Assembly (NCBI RefSeq): GCF_900108405.1
Contig: NZ_FNXG01000006.1
Span: 81,637 to 145,636 of the forward strand
Direction: 5' to 3'
Source of the DNA: Paracoccus alkenifer
Lineage (GTDB): Bacteria; Pseudomonadota; Alphaproteobacteria; Rhodobacterales; Rhodobacteraceae
DNA length: 64,000 nt
Position 1 is the stretch's first letter; each line of letters begins with the position of its first letter. Below, one piece after another: positions 7,576-15,489 of the stretch. The notes beneath the pieces are model-generated. The model was not told where the DNA came from. It searched no databases and worked only from the letters and a program-made list of their open reading frames with translations. The position numbers were made by a program, and so were the translations under genes.

Positions 7576-8253
7576 ATGGACATCACCATCCATCACATGC
7601 AGCCGATCCTCGACCTGATCGGCAAATACGAGAGCCGCGGCGATTACGATGTCGTCTATGGCGGCATCCCCAAGGCGCAACGCCCGGTCAAGCTGACCGC
7701 CATGACCATCGCGCAGGTGATCGCCTGGCAAAAGCAGGTCGTCGCGGCGGGCGCCGCATCCTCGGCCGCGGGGAAATACCAGATCATTCGCAAGACGCTC
7801 GAGGCCTCGGTTTCGGCGCTGCGCATGAACACCGCGCGCCTGTATGACCGGGCGACGCAGGACGAGCTGGCCATGCACCTGCTGCGCGGCCGCGGCATCA
7901 AGGGCTATCTGGACGGCGCGATCACGCAGGATGCGATGGTGCTGTCGCTGGCCAAGGAATGGGCCAGCCTGCCGGTGCCAAGCGCCATGAGGGGCGCGTC
8001 GCGACAGATCCTCGCCGGGCAGTCCTATTACGCCGGCGACGGGTTGAACAAGGCCCACGCCACGGTGGCAGAGGTCCGCGCTGCGCTGGCGCAAGCCAAG
8101 GCCCGCCATGATGCGGCCGCCACCCCCGCCCCCGTCGGCCCGCGCCCGTCGCCCGGGCAGCCCCCGGCACCGGCCAAACCCGTCGCCGCAGGCGCCATCG
8201 TCGCGGTTGGGATCGCCCTCGCAATCATCGCAATCATCTTTTTCGGAGGCTGA
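7576..8253 (+). CDS. phage endolysin (lysozyme-like) with C-terminal membrane anchor
   Basis: 225 residues. The N-terminal ~160 residues look like a phage muramidase or transglycosylase of the lysozyme superfamily: LIGKYESRGDYDVVYGG carries the expected catalytic Glu (residue 19), and AAGKYQIIRKTL matches the GxYQi segment of such enzymes. A Pro/Ala linker (about residues 180-200) leads to one C-terminal membrane segment (AAGAIVAVGIALAIIAIIFF). An anchored lysin of this kind may be held at the inner membrane until holin action. A GGA ribosome site precedes the ATG, and the following holin-like gene starts 2 bases after the stop. Confidence 0.8.
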   Translation: MDITIHHMQPILDLIGKYESRGDYDVVYGGIPKAQRPVKLTAMTIAQVIAWQKQVVAAGAASSAAGKYQIIRKTLEASVSALRMNTARLYDRATQDELAMHLLRGRGIKGYLDGAITQDAMVLSLAKEWASLPVPSAMRGASRQILAGQSYYAGDGLNKAHATVAEVRAALAQAKARHDAAATPAPVGPRPSPGQPPAPAKPVAAGAIVAVGIALAIIAIIFFGG

Positions 8254-8254
8254 C

Positions 8255-8668
8255 ATGACCATCATCCAGAGCATCCTTCAGCCGATCATCGTGGACCTGC
8301 TGGTTTGGGGTGTCGTCTCGGTCATCGGCGTCATCGCCTCCGGCCTGCCCGGCTTCCTGCGCCGCCGCGTCGAGGCGGTGGACCGGCAGGCGGTCTATCA
8401 CGCCGTCGATACCGTGGCGACGCTGCTGTTCGCCGCTGTCCGCCGCAACCCCGCAGCCGCCGTGACCGATGCGGCTATCTCGGGTGCAGCGCGCGGGGTG
8501 CTGGACAAGATGCCGGGGGTGGTCCGACGCCTGGCGCCAACGCAGGCCGCCATCGAGGACATGATCCGCGCCCGGCTCCAAGAGCGGCTGGACGCGGCAC
8601 TCGGTCGGGATCGGCTGGCTGAGGAGCTGCGCCGACTGGGGCTGGAGGCGGTCACCGTGCAGGGATAG
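8255..8668 (+). CDS. holin-like phage membrane protein
   Basis: 137 residues. The N-terminus has a hydrophobic segment (IVDLLVWGVVSVIGVIASGLPGFL, about residues 12-34) followed by basic residues, then a long helical region (HAVDTVATLLFAAV; AAIEDMIRARLQERLDAAL). The start lies 2 bases after the endolysin stop. The position and single strong membrane segment fit a holin or lysis accessory protein. No holin family signature is recognisable, so the name is contextual. Confidence 0.6.
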   Translation: MTIIQSILQPIIVDLLVWGVVSVIGVIASGLPGFLRRRVEAVDRQAVYHAVDTVATLLFAAVRRNPAAAVTDAAISGAARGVLDKMPGVVRRLAPTQAAIEDMIRARLQERLDAALGRDRLAEELRRLGLEAVTVQG

Positions 8669-8677
8669 CCGTCGGCA

Positions 8678-8703
8678 GTCGAGGTCGGGTTGCCGACCTC
8701 GAC
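8678..8703. terminator. 11-base-pair hairpin after lysis genes
   Basis: GTCGAGGTCGG, loop GTTG, CCGACCTCGAC form a perfect inverted repeat directly after the holin-like gene and before a convergent small gene. There is no T run on either side, so it may be a bidirectional, factor-assisted terminator or an RNA stabiliser. Confidence 0.55.
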
Positions 8704-8723
8704 GACGGCAGATGCCGGTCTGC

Positions 8724-8849
8724 TTAAAGCAGCGCGGCAAGGCCAGCTACGGCCAGTATTCCAGCTATCAAGGCGATCCAGTTCAGGAGGACCTTCTTGG
8801 AATCACTCTTTCGCGCGCCCCGAGGCGGCTGATCTTCGTCAGGCTTCAT
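8724..8849 (-). CDS. 41-residue membrane protein
   Basis: A short gene read from ATG at 8849 to TAA at 8724. The product has a charged N-terminus (MKPDEDQPPRGARKSDSKK) and one C-terminal membrane segment (VLLNWIALIAGILAVAGLAALL in outline) that ends at the stop, so it is a tail-anchored or holin/antiholin-sized membrane peptide. AGGGA lies 7 bases before the ATG. It is convergent with the lysis genes. Possible roles are a prophage accessory membrane protein or antiholin. The clean hydrophobic profile is the main evidence that it is real. Confidence 0.5.
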   Translation of the reverse strand: MKPDEDQPPRGARKSDSKKVLLNWIALIAGILAVAGLAALL

Positions 8850-8917
8850 GTCGTGTCCCTGAGATGAAAGATTTCACGACGCTCGCGATGTCGCGAGACG
8901 TGCAGAGGCTTCCATGG

Positions 8918-9265
8918 TCAGAGCAGCGGCGGTCCGCGCGCCTGTCGGTTGCTATGGTGGCGCTCAGATCCAGGCGGCGTCCAAACCGTCGCGACCAGCA
9001 CCTGGGCGGCTGCCGAGGGGCGAGCGATCGCGTGCCGCTGTCCGGGCGGCAGCCCTATATCCTGGGGGTGCGCCGATGCTGGCGCTTCGGCCTGGTTCCG
9101 CAATCCTGCCGGGCTGCTGTAACTGAACGCAGAGATCGAGCGCGGGCCGTCCAGGAAGCCATCTACTGGTCGATGAGCGCTGCAGAGCGTGAAGCCAAGC
9201 ACCAACAGCAGGGTGAAGAGCACCCTGACAGTCTGGTTCAAAGCGTGGCGGCGCTGAGCGGTCAA
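8918..9265 (-). CDS. doubtful exported hypothetical protein
   Basis: A 115-codon frame from a TTG at 9265 with AGGA 6 bases upstream. The product has an N-terminal signal-like segment (TVRVLFTLLLVLGFTLCSAH) followed by a low-complexity polar sequence with no recognised domain. The opposite strand is also open across this interval. I include it because of the start signal and signal peptide. It may instead be a decayed gene; apart from it the 8850-9496 interval shows nothing else I can call. Confidence 0.3.
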   Translation of the reverse strand: MTAQRRHALNQTVRVLFTLLLVLGFTLCSAHRPVDGFLDGPRSISAFSYSSPAGLRNQAEAPASAHPQDIGLPPGQRHAIARPSAAAQVLVATVWTPPGSERHHSNRQARGPPLL

Positions 9266-9496
9266 AGGGATTCCTGCAACGGCACGGCCCGGCTTCCGTT
9301 CGGGCAAATCACTTGTGGCTGTGTGGGGACTCGAAGTCCATGGCTGGGCTGGCTGCCGCGCTGCCGACCGATGGCGGCCCGCAGGCGCAGCGGGCGGGGC
9401 TGCTGGTGCTGGATCAGCTTCGCGCGGGTTGTGAGTGATGTATATGAGCGAACTGCTTAACCCGCGACACCAAATCAAATTAAGGCGATAAGTCCA

Positions 9497-9667
9497 TCAT
9501 CTTGCGTGGATAAAGTGCCCCGCAAGGTACGCACTTGTACCTTTAGGTTCGTTCCGGATGCTCTCGCGAACCAATCTTAGCTGCTGCTTGATATCTTGCT
9601 CGTTCGCCACCCTCGTCGACACCTGCTGTGGCGCCTGCTGGACGGTCTTGACCACATCACCCTCCAT
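9497..9667 (-). CDS. 56-residue protein divergent from the deaminase gene
   Basis: The ATG at 9667 has GGAGG 7 bases upstream, a much better start than the in-frame ATG 13 codons earlier. The product, MEGDVVKTVQQAPQQVSTRV..., is polar, predicted helical, and rich in Gln, Arg and Glu, with no signal or membrane segment. The 61 bases between it and the deaminase gene form a shared divergent promoter region. I do not recognise the protein. A regulatory or antitoxin-like role toward the deaminase is only a hypothesis from the arrangement. Confidence 0.55.
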   Translation of the reverse strand: MEGDVVKTVQQAPQQVSTRVANEQDIKQQLRLVRESIRNEPKGTSAYLAGHFIHAR

Positions 9668-9728
9668 CGTCAATCCTCCGCTAGAGTTTATGTTACTGTG
9701 AATCAACTGCTGAATCGAAGCAAGTCAC

Positions 9729-11351
9729 ATGTGTCCCGGTCGGCGATTCGACGCGCTTCCTACACTAGCGAGGCCCGCTTTGCCAACATCGAGTCCATTA
9801 AAGCCCGAGTTGATTTTTGGCCTAGTTGGCCCCATTGGCTGCGATATAATCGCCGTAGAGAATGCGCTTTCACGAGCACTGAAAAGGGTTGACTACCAAC
9901 CTGTGAACATCCGTGTTTCCGATGCAATGCCAGCGCTTCTTGAACTGAAGGGCAAGTCAATTACCGCCCCCACTTCGCTTCAAGAAAAAATCGAGGCGGG
10001 GAACTCAGTTCGCAAGCTTTATGGAAATAATTCAGTATTTGCCGGTGAGATTATTAGGCAAATAAGGCAACATCGAAAAAATGTAACCAGCAAAACCTCG
10101 GAAAACATTGCAGCGCCGGAAGAAACCCCTGTTGATGGCGGTGTGTATGAAGTCCCTGTCGATGGGACCGCATATATTGTCAGACAACTAAAGAGGCCGG
10201 AAGAAGTAGAACTTTTGCGCAAAACCTATGGGCATCTATTTATTCAAATTTCAATTACCCACAGCAGGGCAGGTCGCCTTAAATTATTAGCCGACCGCAT
10301 TCGCCGCGAAATTCATGGAAAATCAAACGACGAGTGTGAAGCAGAGGCACGGCAGCTAATTCAAATTGACGAAAATGAACAAGACGCCCTGCCTTCTCAC
10401 GAACAAGGCGACAATGATTACGGGCAAAAACTAACGGAAATATTTCACCTTGGAGATGTATTTATAAACTCCGAAAGTGAGAACTCTGCCGTGGCCATGT
10501 GTCATAGATTTATTGACGCGCTGTTCGGGAAAAACAATATTTCCCCGACGAAGGACGAGTTTGGTACATATATGGCGAAAGCGGCGTCTCTTCGATCTGT
10601 GGACCTGTCTCGGCAGGTAGGCGCAGCTCTCCTAACAAAGGAGGGAGACATCATTTCTGTAGGGTGCAACGATGTCCCGAAACCTGAGGGCGGAATTTAC
10701 TGGGATGAGGACGCCCAAAAGAGTCGCGACATCGACCGCAAAGGCGAGGCTAATAAGGAAGAGACCAACAGAATAATATTCGACTTCCTACGCACTCTTA
10801 AAAGAGAAGGCGCCCTCCGGGAAGGCCTGACACCTGAAAATATATTAGCAGACCCTGATACAAAGAATGCAATCCTGAAATCTTTAATTGGAGAAATTAC
10901 AGAGTATGGGAGAATGGTTCACGCAGAAATGGCCGCCATAACAGATGCAGCACGCCTAGGCCGTAGCGTGAAGGGCGCAACGTTATTTGTCACCACATAT
11001 CCTTGCCACAACTGCGCCAAGCACATAATTTCATCTGGAATAAACAGAATTGTTTTTATTGAACCATACCCAAAGAGTCGAGCAGAGCTTCTGTACCCTG
11101 ACGCCATAGGCGCCAGGAACGAAGACGGCACTAAAAAAGTTGAGCTTCATCACTTTGAGGGCATTTCGCCTCGCAGGTATAGAGACATTTTTGAGAAAGG
11201 AAGAAGGCGGGACAAGTCCGGGGAAGTGCACGAATGGTACCAGGAAAAATGCATTCCGAGAGTGGGGCCACTAGTTCATAACTACTGGCTAACAGAGCGC
11301 CACGCGATAAGCAGCTGTTTTCCAGAAGAAGAAGATGACATCATAAGCTAG
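9729..11351 (+). CDS. DcdV/AvcD-type anti-phage dCTP/dCMP deaminase (P-loop plus deaminase)
   Basis: 540 residues. The N-terminal domain has a nucleotide-binding P-loop-like motif, GLVGPIGCD (31-39), and the C-terminal domain is a zinc-dependent cytidine/deoxycytidylate deaminase: HAE at 398-400 (zinc His and proton-shuttle Glu) and PCHNC at 425-429 (two zinc Cys). This kinase-like plus deaminase layout and length match the DcdV/AvcD family, which depletes dCTP/dCMP pools during phage infection. The gene is visibly richer in A/T than its neighbours, indicating recent transfer, and sits in the accessory end of a prophage. The ATG at 9729 is the only in-frame ATG before the P-loop; its ribosome site is weak. 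In known systems an RNA or small gene 5' of the deaminase keeps it inactive. Confidence 0.85.
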   Translation: MCPGRRFDALPTLARPALPTSSPLKPELIFGLVGPIGCDIIAVENALSRALKRVDYQPVNIRVSDAMPALLELKGKSITAPTSLQEKIEAGNSVRKLYGNNSVFAGEIIRQIRQHRKNVTSKTSENIAAPEETPVDGGVYEVPVDGTAYIVRQLKRPEEVELLRKTYGHLFIQISITHSRAGRLKLLADRIRREIHGKSNDECEAEARQLIQIDENEQDALPSHEQGDNDYGQKLTEIFHLGDVFINSESENSAVAMCHRFIDALFGKNNISPTKDEFGTYMAKAASLRSVDLSRQVGAALLTKEGDIISVGCNDVPKPEGGIYWDEDAQKSRDIDRKGEANKEETNRIIFDFLRTLKREGALREGLTPENILADPDTKNAILKSLIGEITEYGRMVHAEMAAITDAARLGRSVKGATLFVTTYPCHNCAKHIISSGINRIVFIEPYPKSRAELLYPDAIGARNEDGTKKVELHHFEGISPRRYRDIFEKGRRRDKSGEVHEWYQEKCIPRVGPLVHNYWLTERHAISSCFPEEEDDIIS

Positions 11352-11627
11352 CGCAGCTGTTTTCCGCATCTATCGCCTTTACACACGCTCTTACGCCATC
11401 ACAGCTATTCAAACTGGATAAAACCCATGAACTATGCTATTATTCTGCGTGGTTATTGTGGCGGCATTCATCCATTTTCAACTTTAGCGTTCCCCTGTTA
11501 CAGTGGCCGCAATGATCACTTGCCTCGCCGACCTCTGCATCGCGGCGGTGTGACGTGATCGGCGAGGATTGACTGCCAAGCTCTGGGGCATAAAAGGTGG
11601 GTATTTTAAGTTGTTTAAGGAACCTCG

Positions 11628-12104
11628 ATGCTGGATCTAGCGAAATCCATTGGTCCGTCGATTGTGGCGGCGCTGACGGCAATCCTTGTCGCCACCTCAT
11701 TCAGTCGTCGGCAAAAGCGCGAGGACCGGCAAACCGAGCACCGGAGATATTTGCGCGAAACATACGCGAACTTTGTGCGCGTCGTTTTGCATCTGTCCGA
11801 GCATGTGCAGGCCGCGACGGTGAAAGAGCATGAGGTGGATATGTGGCGGACGCACCCGCTGGCCGCAGAGGCTAGGCTGCTCTACCAGAAAATCCACCTC
11901 TACGCCCCGGATGTTGAACGACAGGCCGCGCGGGATCTCTCGATCATCCTTGGGGGGCTGATCTATCGACATCGGGACGCGATAATCTCTGGGAGCGTCA
12001 GCCCAGTTGAGTTGGCTGAGGCTGTGGAGGCGCTGCTTCAGGCTGTGGAGGTGTTTGTCGATACGGTGCGAGAGGCACAAAAGCACCATCTCGGAATCAG
12101 CTAA
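11628..12104 (+). CDS. membrane-anchored helical protein of unknown function
   Basis: 158 residues with one N-terminal membrane segment (PSIVAALTAILVATSF, about 9-24) followed by basic residues (SRRQKREDRQ) and a long, predicted all-helical cytoplasmic domain. The ATG at 11628 has AAGGAAC upstream. No known family recognised. It lies 276 bases after the deaminase gene with no obvious terminator between; the gap itself contains no other gene I can support. It could be an accessory prophage membrane protein or an unrelated passenger. Confidence 0.65.
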   Translation: MLDLAKSIGPSIVAALTAILVATSFSRRQKREDRQTEHRRYLRETYANFVRVVLHLSEHVQAATVKEHEVDMWRTHPLAAEARLLYQKIHLYAPDVERQAARDLSIILGGLIYRHRDAIISGSVSPVELAEAVEALLQAVEVFVDTVREAQKHHLGIS

Positions 12105-12335
12105 TCTCGTCCTACGTCCATCAATGTCATCGGTGCAGCCGTGGCTGATAAGGGGGGTGGCGGCGTTTACAATTCCGGCTGTAACCCATTGAAAACACTC
12201 AAACCACCCAAGTGCCGGTTTACCGCGCAAGCTGCTGATATTCCTCGACTACCGCACACCCTCCGGGCCTACCAGAACCGCGCGATCATCCGGGAATTTC
12301 GGTGATAGATGGCGGGTTTGCGGGGATGCCCGGTT

Positions 12336-13109
12336 TCAGGCCGAGGGAGGGGGATCGTCGGGGCGGCGTCCGGCCCCCATGCCCATGCCCATGCCCATTC
12401 CCATGCCCGCTCCGCCGCCTGCGCCGCCTGCGCCCCTGCTGCTGGCGCCTGCGCCGGTGCTGCGCGCGCCGCGGCCGCCCGAGGATCCCGGCCGTGTCGG
12501 GCCTTGCGCGGGAATCGCGACCCGCGCGGGGATTTTTTCCAGATCGAGCGCCTTGCGGATATAGTCGCGCAGCGACGCGACCAGCTCGGCGGTGTGGATG
12601 GGTCTTCCGGCAGCCATGTCAGAGGCCGCCCGCGCGGCAAGCTCGACCTGGGTTTCGGTGCCCAGTAGCAGGATGTCGGCCAGCGCGGCCTCGACCGCGT
12701 CGCGGATCTGCACGCGGCGTTCCAGAACAAAGGTCGGGGGCGCCGAGGGGTCCGTGCCGCCCCCGGTCTCTACCGCGATCAGGGCAAGGTCTTCGGGCGC
12801 GGGTTCCCCCTGCGGGACGTCACCAGCGGCGGCCGAGGCAGCGTCGGGGTCGGGGTCAGCGCGGCGGCGGCTGCGCCCCAGATGAGCGGGATCGACGGTC
12901 AGCCGCCCGGTGAACGAGCCGCCCAGCACCTTGTAGGCGGCGATCAGGACACGCAGGCGCTCGTTGATCTGGCGGTTCATCCGCTGCTGGCGCTGCTGGA
13001 TGGTCAGCATCATCATGACCCTGATGCCCATGGCGATCAGGCTGAACAGCAGGATGCCGAGGATCGAGGTCAGGATGGTCTGCCAGCTTGAAAAATCCAG
13101 AAAGCGCAT
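12336..13109 (-). CDS. membrane protein with Met-Gly repeat tail (hypothetical)
   Basis: 257 residues. One membrane segment (ILTSILGILLFSLIAMGIRVMMML, about 12-36) precedes a helical region QQRQQRMNRQINERLRVLIAAYKVLGGSFTG in outline, a Pro/Ala-rich linker, a helical core (about 130-190) and a Gly-rich C-terminus with five Met-Gly pairs in a row. The family is one of the poorly characterised alphaproteobacterial membrane proteins. It reads on the minus strand and is the first gene after the prophage that looks native in composition. Function unknown. Confidence 0.7.
   Translation of the reverse strand: MRFLDFSSWQTILTSILGILLFSLIAMGIRVMMMLTIQQRQQRMNRQINERLRVLIAAYKVLGGSFTGRLTVDPAHLGRSRRRADPDPDAASAAAGDVPQGEPAPEDLALIAVETGGGTDPSAPPTFVLERRVQIRDAVEAALADILLLGTETQVELAARAASDMAAGRPIHTAELVASLRDYIRKALDLEKIPARVAIPAQGPTRPGSSGGRGARSTGAGASSRGAGGAGGGAGMGMGMGMGMGAGRRPDDPPPSA
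12376..12405 (-). repeat. hexanucleotide repeat (CCCATG) within a coding region
   Basis: Five tandem copies of CCCATG, the fourth with one mismatch, encode the Met-Gly pairs near the C-terminus of the minus-strand protein. The unit length keeps the frame if copies are gained or lost. Confidence 0.85.
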
Positions 13110-13249
13110 CAGAGTCCATCTTGGTTACCGCAGCCGGTGCTGAAAACCGCAAGGCCGCGCTTGTTGTCGGGCGATACTGCGGCCACAAGCACTGCAAGGT
13201 CCAGAGCGATATGCGCGGCGTGCGGGAACTCGGCGGGACCGGCGGGCGG

Positions 13250-13606
13250 TCAGCCCGGGCGATGCGCCAGATAATGGCGCACCGCGCCGATGACGTGGCG
13301 AAAGCGGTCGCCGCCCAGGTGCTTGCCGCCATACCAGCGGGTGACCACGATCAGGTGGTTGTCCAGCGCTTCGGTTTCCAGCATCCGCAGGATGATTGCG
13401 CCCGCGCCGGATTCGCCGTCGTCGGATTTCAGCCCCTCGCCCGCCACAAGCGCGGCCCAGCTGTTGTGGGTGGCCTTGGCAAAGCGGCGCGCCGATTTCA
13501 GCTGCGCCAGCGCGGCGTCGATGGCGGCGCGGTCGGCCACCGGCCCGCCCGAGACCGCATAGACCGAGCCGCGGTCCGAGATGATGCGATCAAAGGTTGT
13601 CAGCAT
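13250..13606 (-). CDS. YigZ/IMPACT family protein (UPF0029)
   Basis: 118 residues that match the N-terminal YigZ fold: FAKATHNSWAALV, SDDGESGAGAIILRML, NHLIVVTRWYGGKHLG carry the conserved segments of the family, which is linked to translation and ribosome regulation by its eukaryotic relative IMPACT. It is shorter than E. coli YigZ (about 200 residues) because the C-terminal ferredoxin-like domain is absent, as in many alphaproteobacteria. It begins 3 bases after the fhs stop on the same strand, so the two may be cotranscribed. Confidence 0.8.
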   Translation of the reverse strand: MLTTFDRIISDRGSVYAVSGGPVADRAAIDAALAQLKSARRFAKATHNSWAALVAGEGLKSDDGESGAGAIILRMLETEALDNHLIVVTRWYGGKHLGGDRFRHVIGAVRHYLAHRPG

Positions 13607-13609
13607 GGC

Positions 13610-15271
13610 CTAGAACAGCCCCTCGACATGGCCCCCTGCGCCCAGCCGGATGCGGTTGGCGGCGGGGTCGCGGGGCAGGCCGGGCATGGTCATGATGTCG
13701 CCGCAGATCGCCACGACAAAGCCGGCGCCCGCGGCCAGCCGCACCTCGCGCACGGGGATGGTGAACCCCTCGGGCGCGCCGAGCCAGTCGGGGTTGGCGG
13801 AAAAACTGTATTGGGTCTTGGCCATGCAGACCGGAAGACTGCCGTATTCCGCCTGCCATGCCTCCAGCCGGGCCAGCACGGCGGGCGGGAATTGCGCGCC
13901 CTCGGCGCCGTAGATGCGGGTGCAGATGGTTTCGATCTTGTCGCGCAGGGGCATGTCGTCGGGATAGGTCAGGCGGAAATCATGGGGTTGAGCGGCCAGC
14001 CGCATCACCTCGCGCGCCAGATCCTCGGCCCCTGCCCCGCCCATTTCCCAGTGGCGGGCGGTGATCGCCTGCACCCCCAGCGCGCGGGCGGCGGCCTCGA
14101 TCGCGGCGATTTCGGCCCGCGTGTCGGTGGCGAAATGGTTGATCGCGACCACCAGCGGCAGCCCGTGTTTGCGCAGGTTGCGGATATGGCGGCTGAGGTT
14201 CGCCGCCCCCGCCTGCACCGCGCCGATGTTTTCCACCGCCAGATCGGAACGCGCCACGCCTCCGTTCATCTTCAGCGCCCGCACTGTCGCCACCAGCACC
14301 ACCGCGGCGGGCGTCAGCCCGGCCTTGCGGCATTTGATGTTGAGGAATTTTTCCGCCCCCAGATCAGCGCCGAAACCGGCCTCGGTCACCACATAATCAG
14401 ACAGGTGCAGCGCGGTGGTGGTGGCGATGACCGAGTTGCAGCCATGCGCGATATTGGCAAACGGGCCGCCGTGGACCAGCGCCGGGTTGTTTTCCAACGT
14501 CTGCACCAGATTCGGCTGCAACGCATCGCGCAGCAGCACGGTCATCGCGCCGTCAGCCTGTAGATCGCGGGCGGTGACGGGGCGGCCGTCGCGGGTCTGC
14601 GCCACCACGATGCGGCCCAGCCGGTCCTGCAAGTCGTCCAGATCGCGCGACAGGCACAGGATCGCCATCACCTCGGACGCGACGGTGATGTCGAAACCCG
14701 ATTCCCGCGGCACCCCGTTGCCCGGCCCCAGCCCCAGCACCACGTCGCGCAGCACCCGGTCGTTCATGTCCAGCACCCGCCGCCAGGTGATCCGGCGCGG
14801 GTCGATGTCCAGCGCGTTGCCCCAGTGCAGGTGATTGTCCAGCATCGCCGACAGCAGGTTGTGGGCGCTGGTGATGGCGTGGAAATCGCCGGTGAAATGC
14901 AGGTTCATGTCCTCCATCGGGATCACCTGCGCACGGCCGCCGCCCGCCGCGCCGCCCTTCATCCCGAAATTGGGACCAAGGCTGGCCTCGCGGATGCAGA
15001 TCGTGGCCTTTGCCCCCAGACGGTTCAGCGCATCGCCCAGACCCACGGTGGTGGTGGTCTTGCCCTCGCCCGCCGGGGTCGGGTTGATCGCGGTGACAAG
15101 GATCAGCCTGCCCTGCGGCCGGCCGGCCAGCCCGGCGATGAAGTCGCGGGAAATCTTGGCCTTGTCATGGCCGTAAGGCAGGATGTCCTGCGCGCCGATC
15201 CCCAGCTTGGCGGCGATTTCCGCAATCGGGCGCTTATGCGCGGCGCGGGCGATCTCGATGTCGGTGTTCAT
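13610..15271 (-). CDS. fhs: formate--tetrahydrofolate ligase
   Basis: 553 residues, the family's usual length. It makes 10-formyl-THF from formate, THF and ATP in one-carbon metabolism. The ATP-binding loop [16 protein letters not shown] is near residue 65, followed by the conserved [19 protein letters not shown] and [18 protein letters not shown] segments. The ATG at 15271 has GGGGGA upstream; the frame is open for 43 more codons but these are low-complexity and lack conservation. A 5-formyl-THF cyclo-ligase gene lies about 4 kb away on the same strand. Confidence 0.97.
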   Translation of the reverse strand: MNTDIEIARAAHKRPIAEIAAKLGIGAQDILPYGHDKAKISRDFIAGLAGRPQGRLILVTAINPTPAGEGKTTTTVGLGDALNRLGAKATICIREASLGPNFGMKGGAAGGGRAQVIPMEDMNLHFTGDFHAITSAHNLLSAMLDNHLHWGNALDIDPRRITWRRVLDMNDRVLRDVVLGLGPGNGVPRESGFDITVASEVMAILCLSRDLDDLQDRLGRIVVAQTRDGRPVTARDLQADGAMTVLLRDALQPNLVQTLENNPALVHGGPFANIAHGCNSVIATTTALHLSDYVVTEAGFGADLGAEKFLNIKCRKAGLTPAAVVLVATVRALKMNGGVARSDLAVENIGAVQAGAANLSRHIRNLRKHGLPLVVAINHFATDTRAEIAAIEAAARALGVQAITARHWEMGGAGAEDLAREVMRLAAQPHDFRLTYPDDMPLRDKIETICTRIYGAEGAQFPPAVLARLEAWQAEYGSLPVCMAKTQYSFSANPDWLGAPEGFTIPVREVRLAAGAGFVVAICGDIMTMPGLPRDPAANRIRLGAGGHVEGLF

Positions 15272-15456
15272 TGCTGTCCCCCGGCCGGTTTGTCGGCCCT
15301 GTCGCTGTTTTCCCCCCGACCCTAGCCGCAGCCGCGCGGGCGCAAAAGCCGTCGCCGCCCGGAAACCCGGACGGCTACCTGGATTTTCCCGCGATTTCAC
15401 CGCGCGTTATCATCTGCTTCGACAGTTTCCCCGCCCCTCGGGGTCCAGAGACGACT

Positions 15457-15479
15457 AGGCCGGGCGCGTGGCCCGGCCT
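15457..15479 (-). terminator. hairpin downstream of nrdJ
   Basis: AGGCCGGGC, loop GCGTG, GCCCGGCCT form a 9-base-pair stem just after the nrdJ stop. There is no T run, so it is a weak or factor-assisted terminator candidate. Confidence 0.45.
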
Positions 15480-15489
15480 GCTTTCAGTG

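Larger units (their letters stand above)
1..12104. mobile_element. prophage, right-hand part (tail, lysis and accessory genes)
   Basis: A run of translationally coupled plus-strand phage genes (tail tip, small tail proteins, repeat tail protein, baseplate-like protein, endolysin, holin-like protein) is followed by accessory genes of different base composition. The left part lies outside the window. The right limit is only an estimate: the last gene that looks accessory ends at 12104 and the first chromosomal-looking gene ends at 12336. I saw no tRNA fragment, integrase or convincing att repeat in between, so the exact boundary is undefined. Confidence 0.75.

Noticed and set aside
8690..9460. 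Long plus-strand open frame of 256 codons after the lysis genes
   Set aside because: No ribosome site, very high Arg/Ser/Cys content and no domain; it crosses a hairpin and lies opposite a better minus-strand candidate. It looks like a high-GC chance frame.
11440..11700. 86-codon minus-strand frame after the deaminase
   Set aside because: No start signal and no recognisable protein features; it overlaps the start of the better-supported membrane protein.
12105..12335. Right prophage attachment site
   Set aside because: No tRNA fragment, integrase gene or repeat of the left boundary (outside the window) could be identified, so no att site is claimed.
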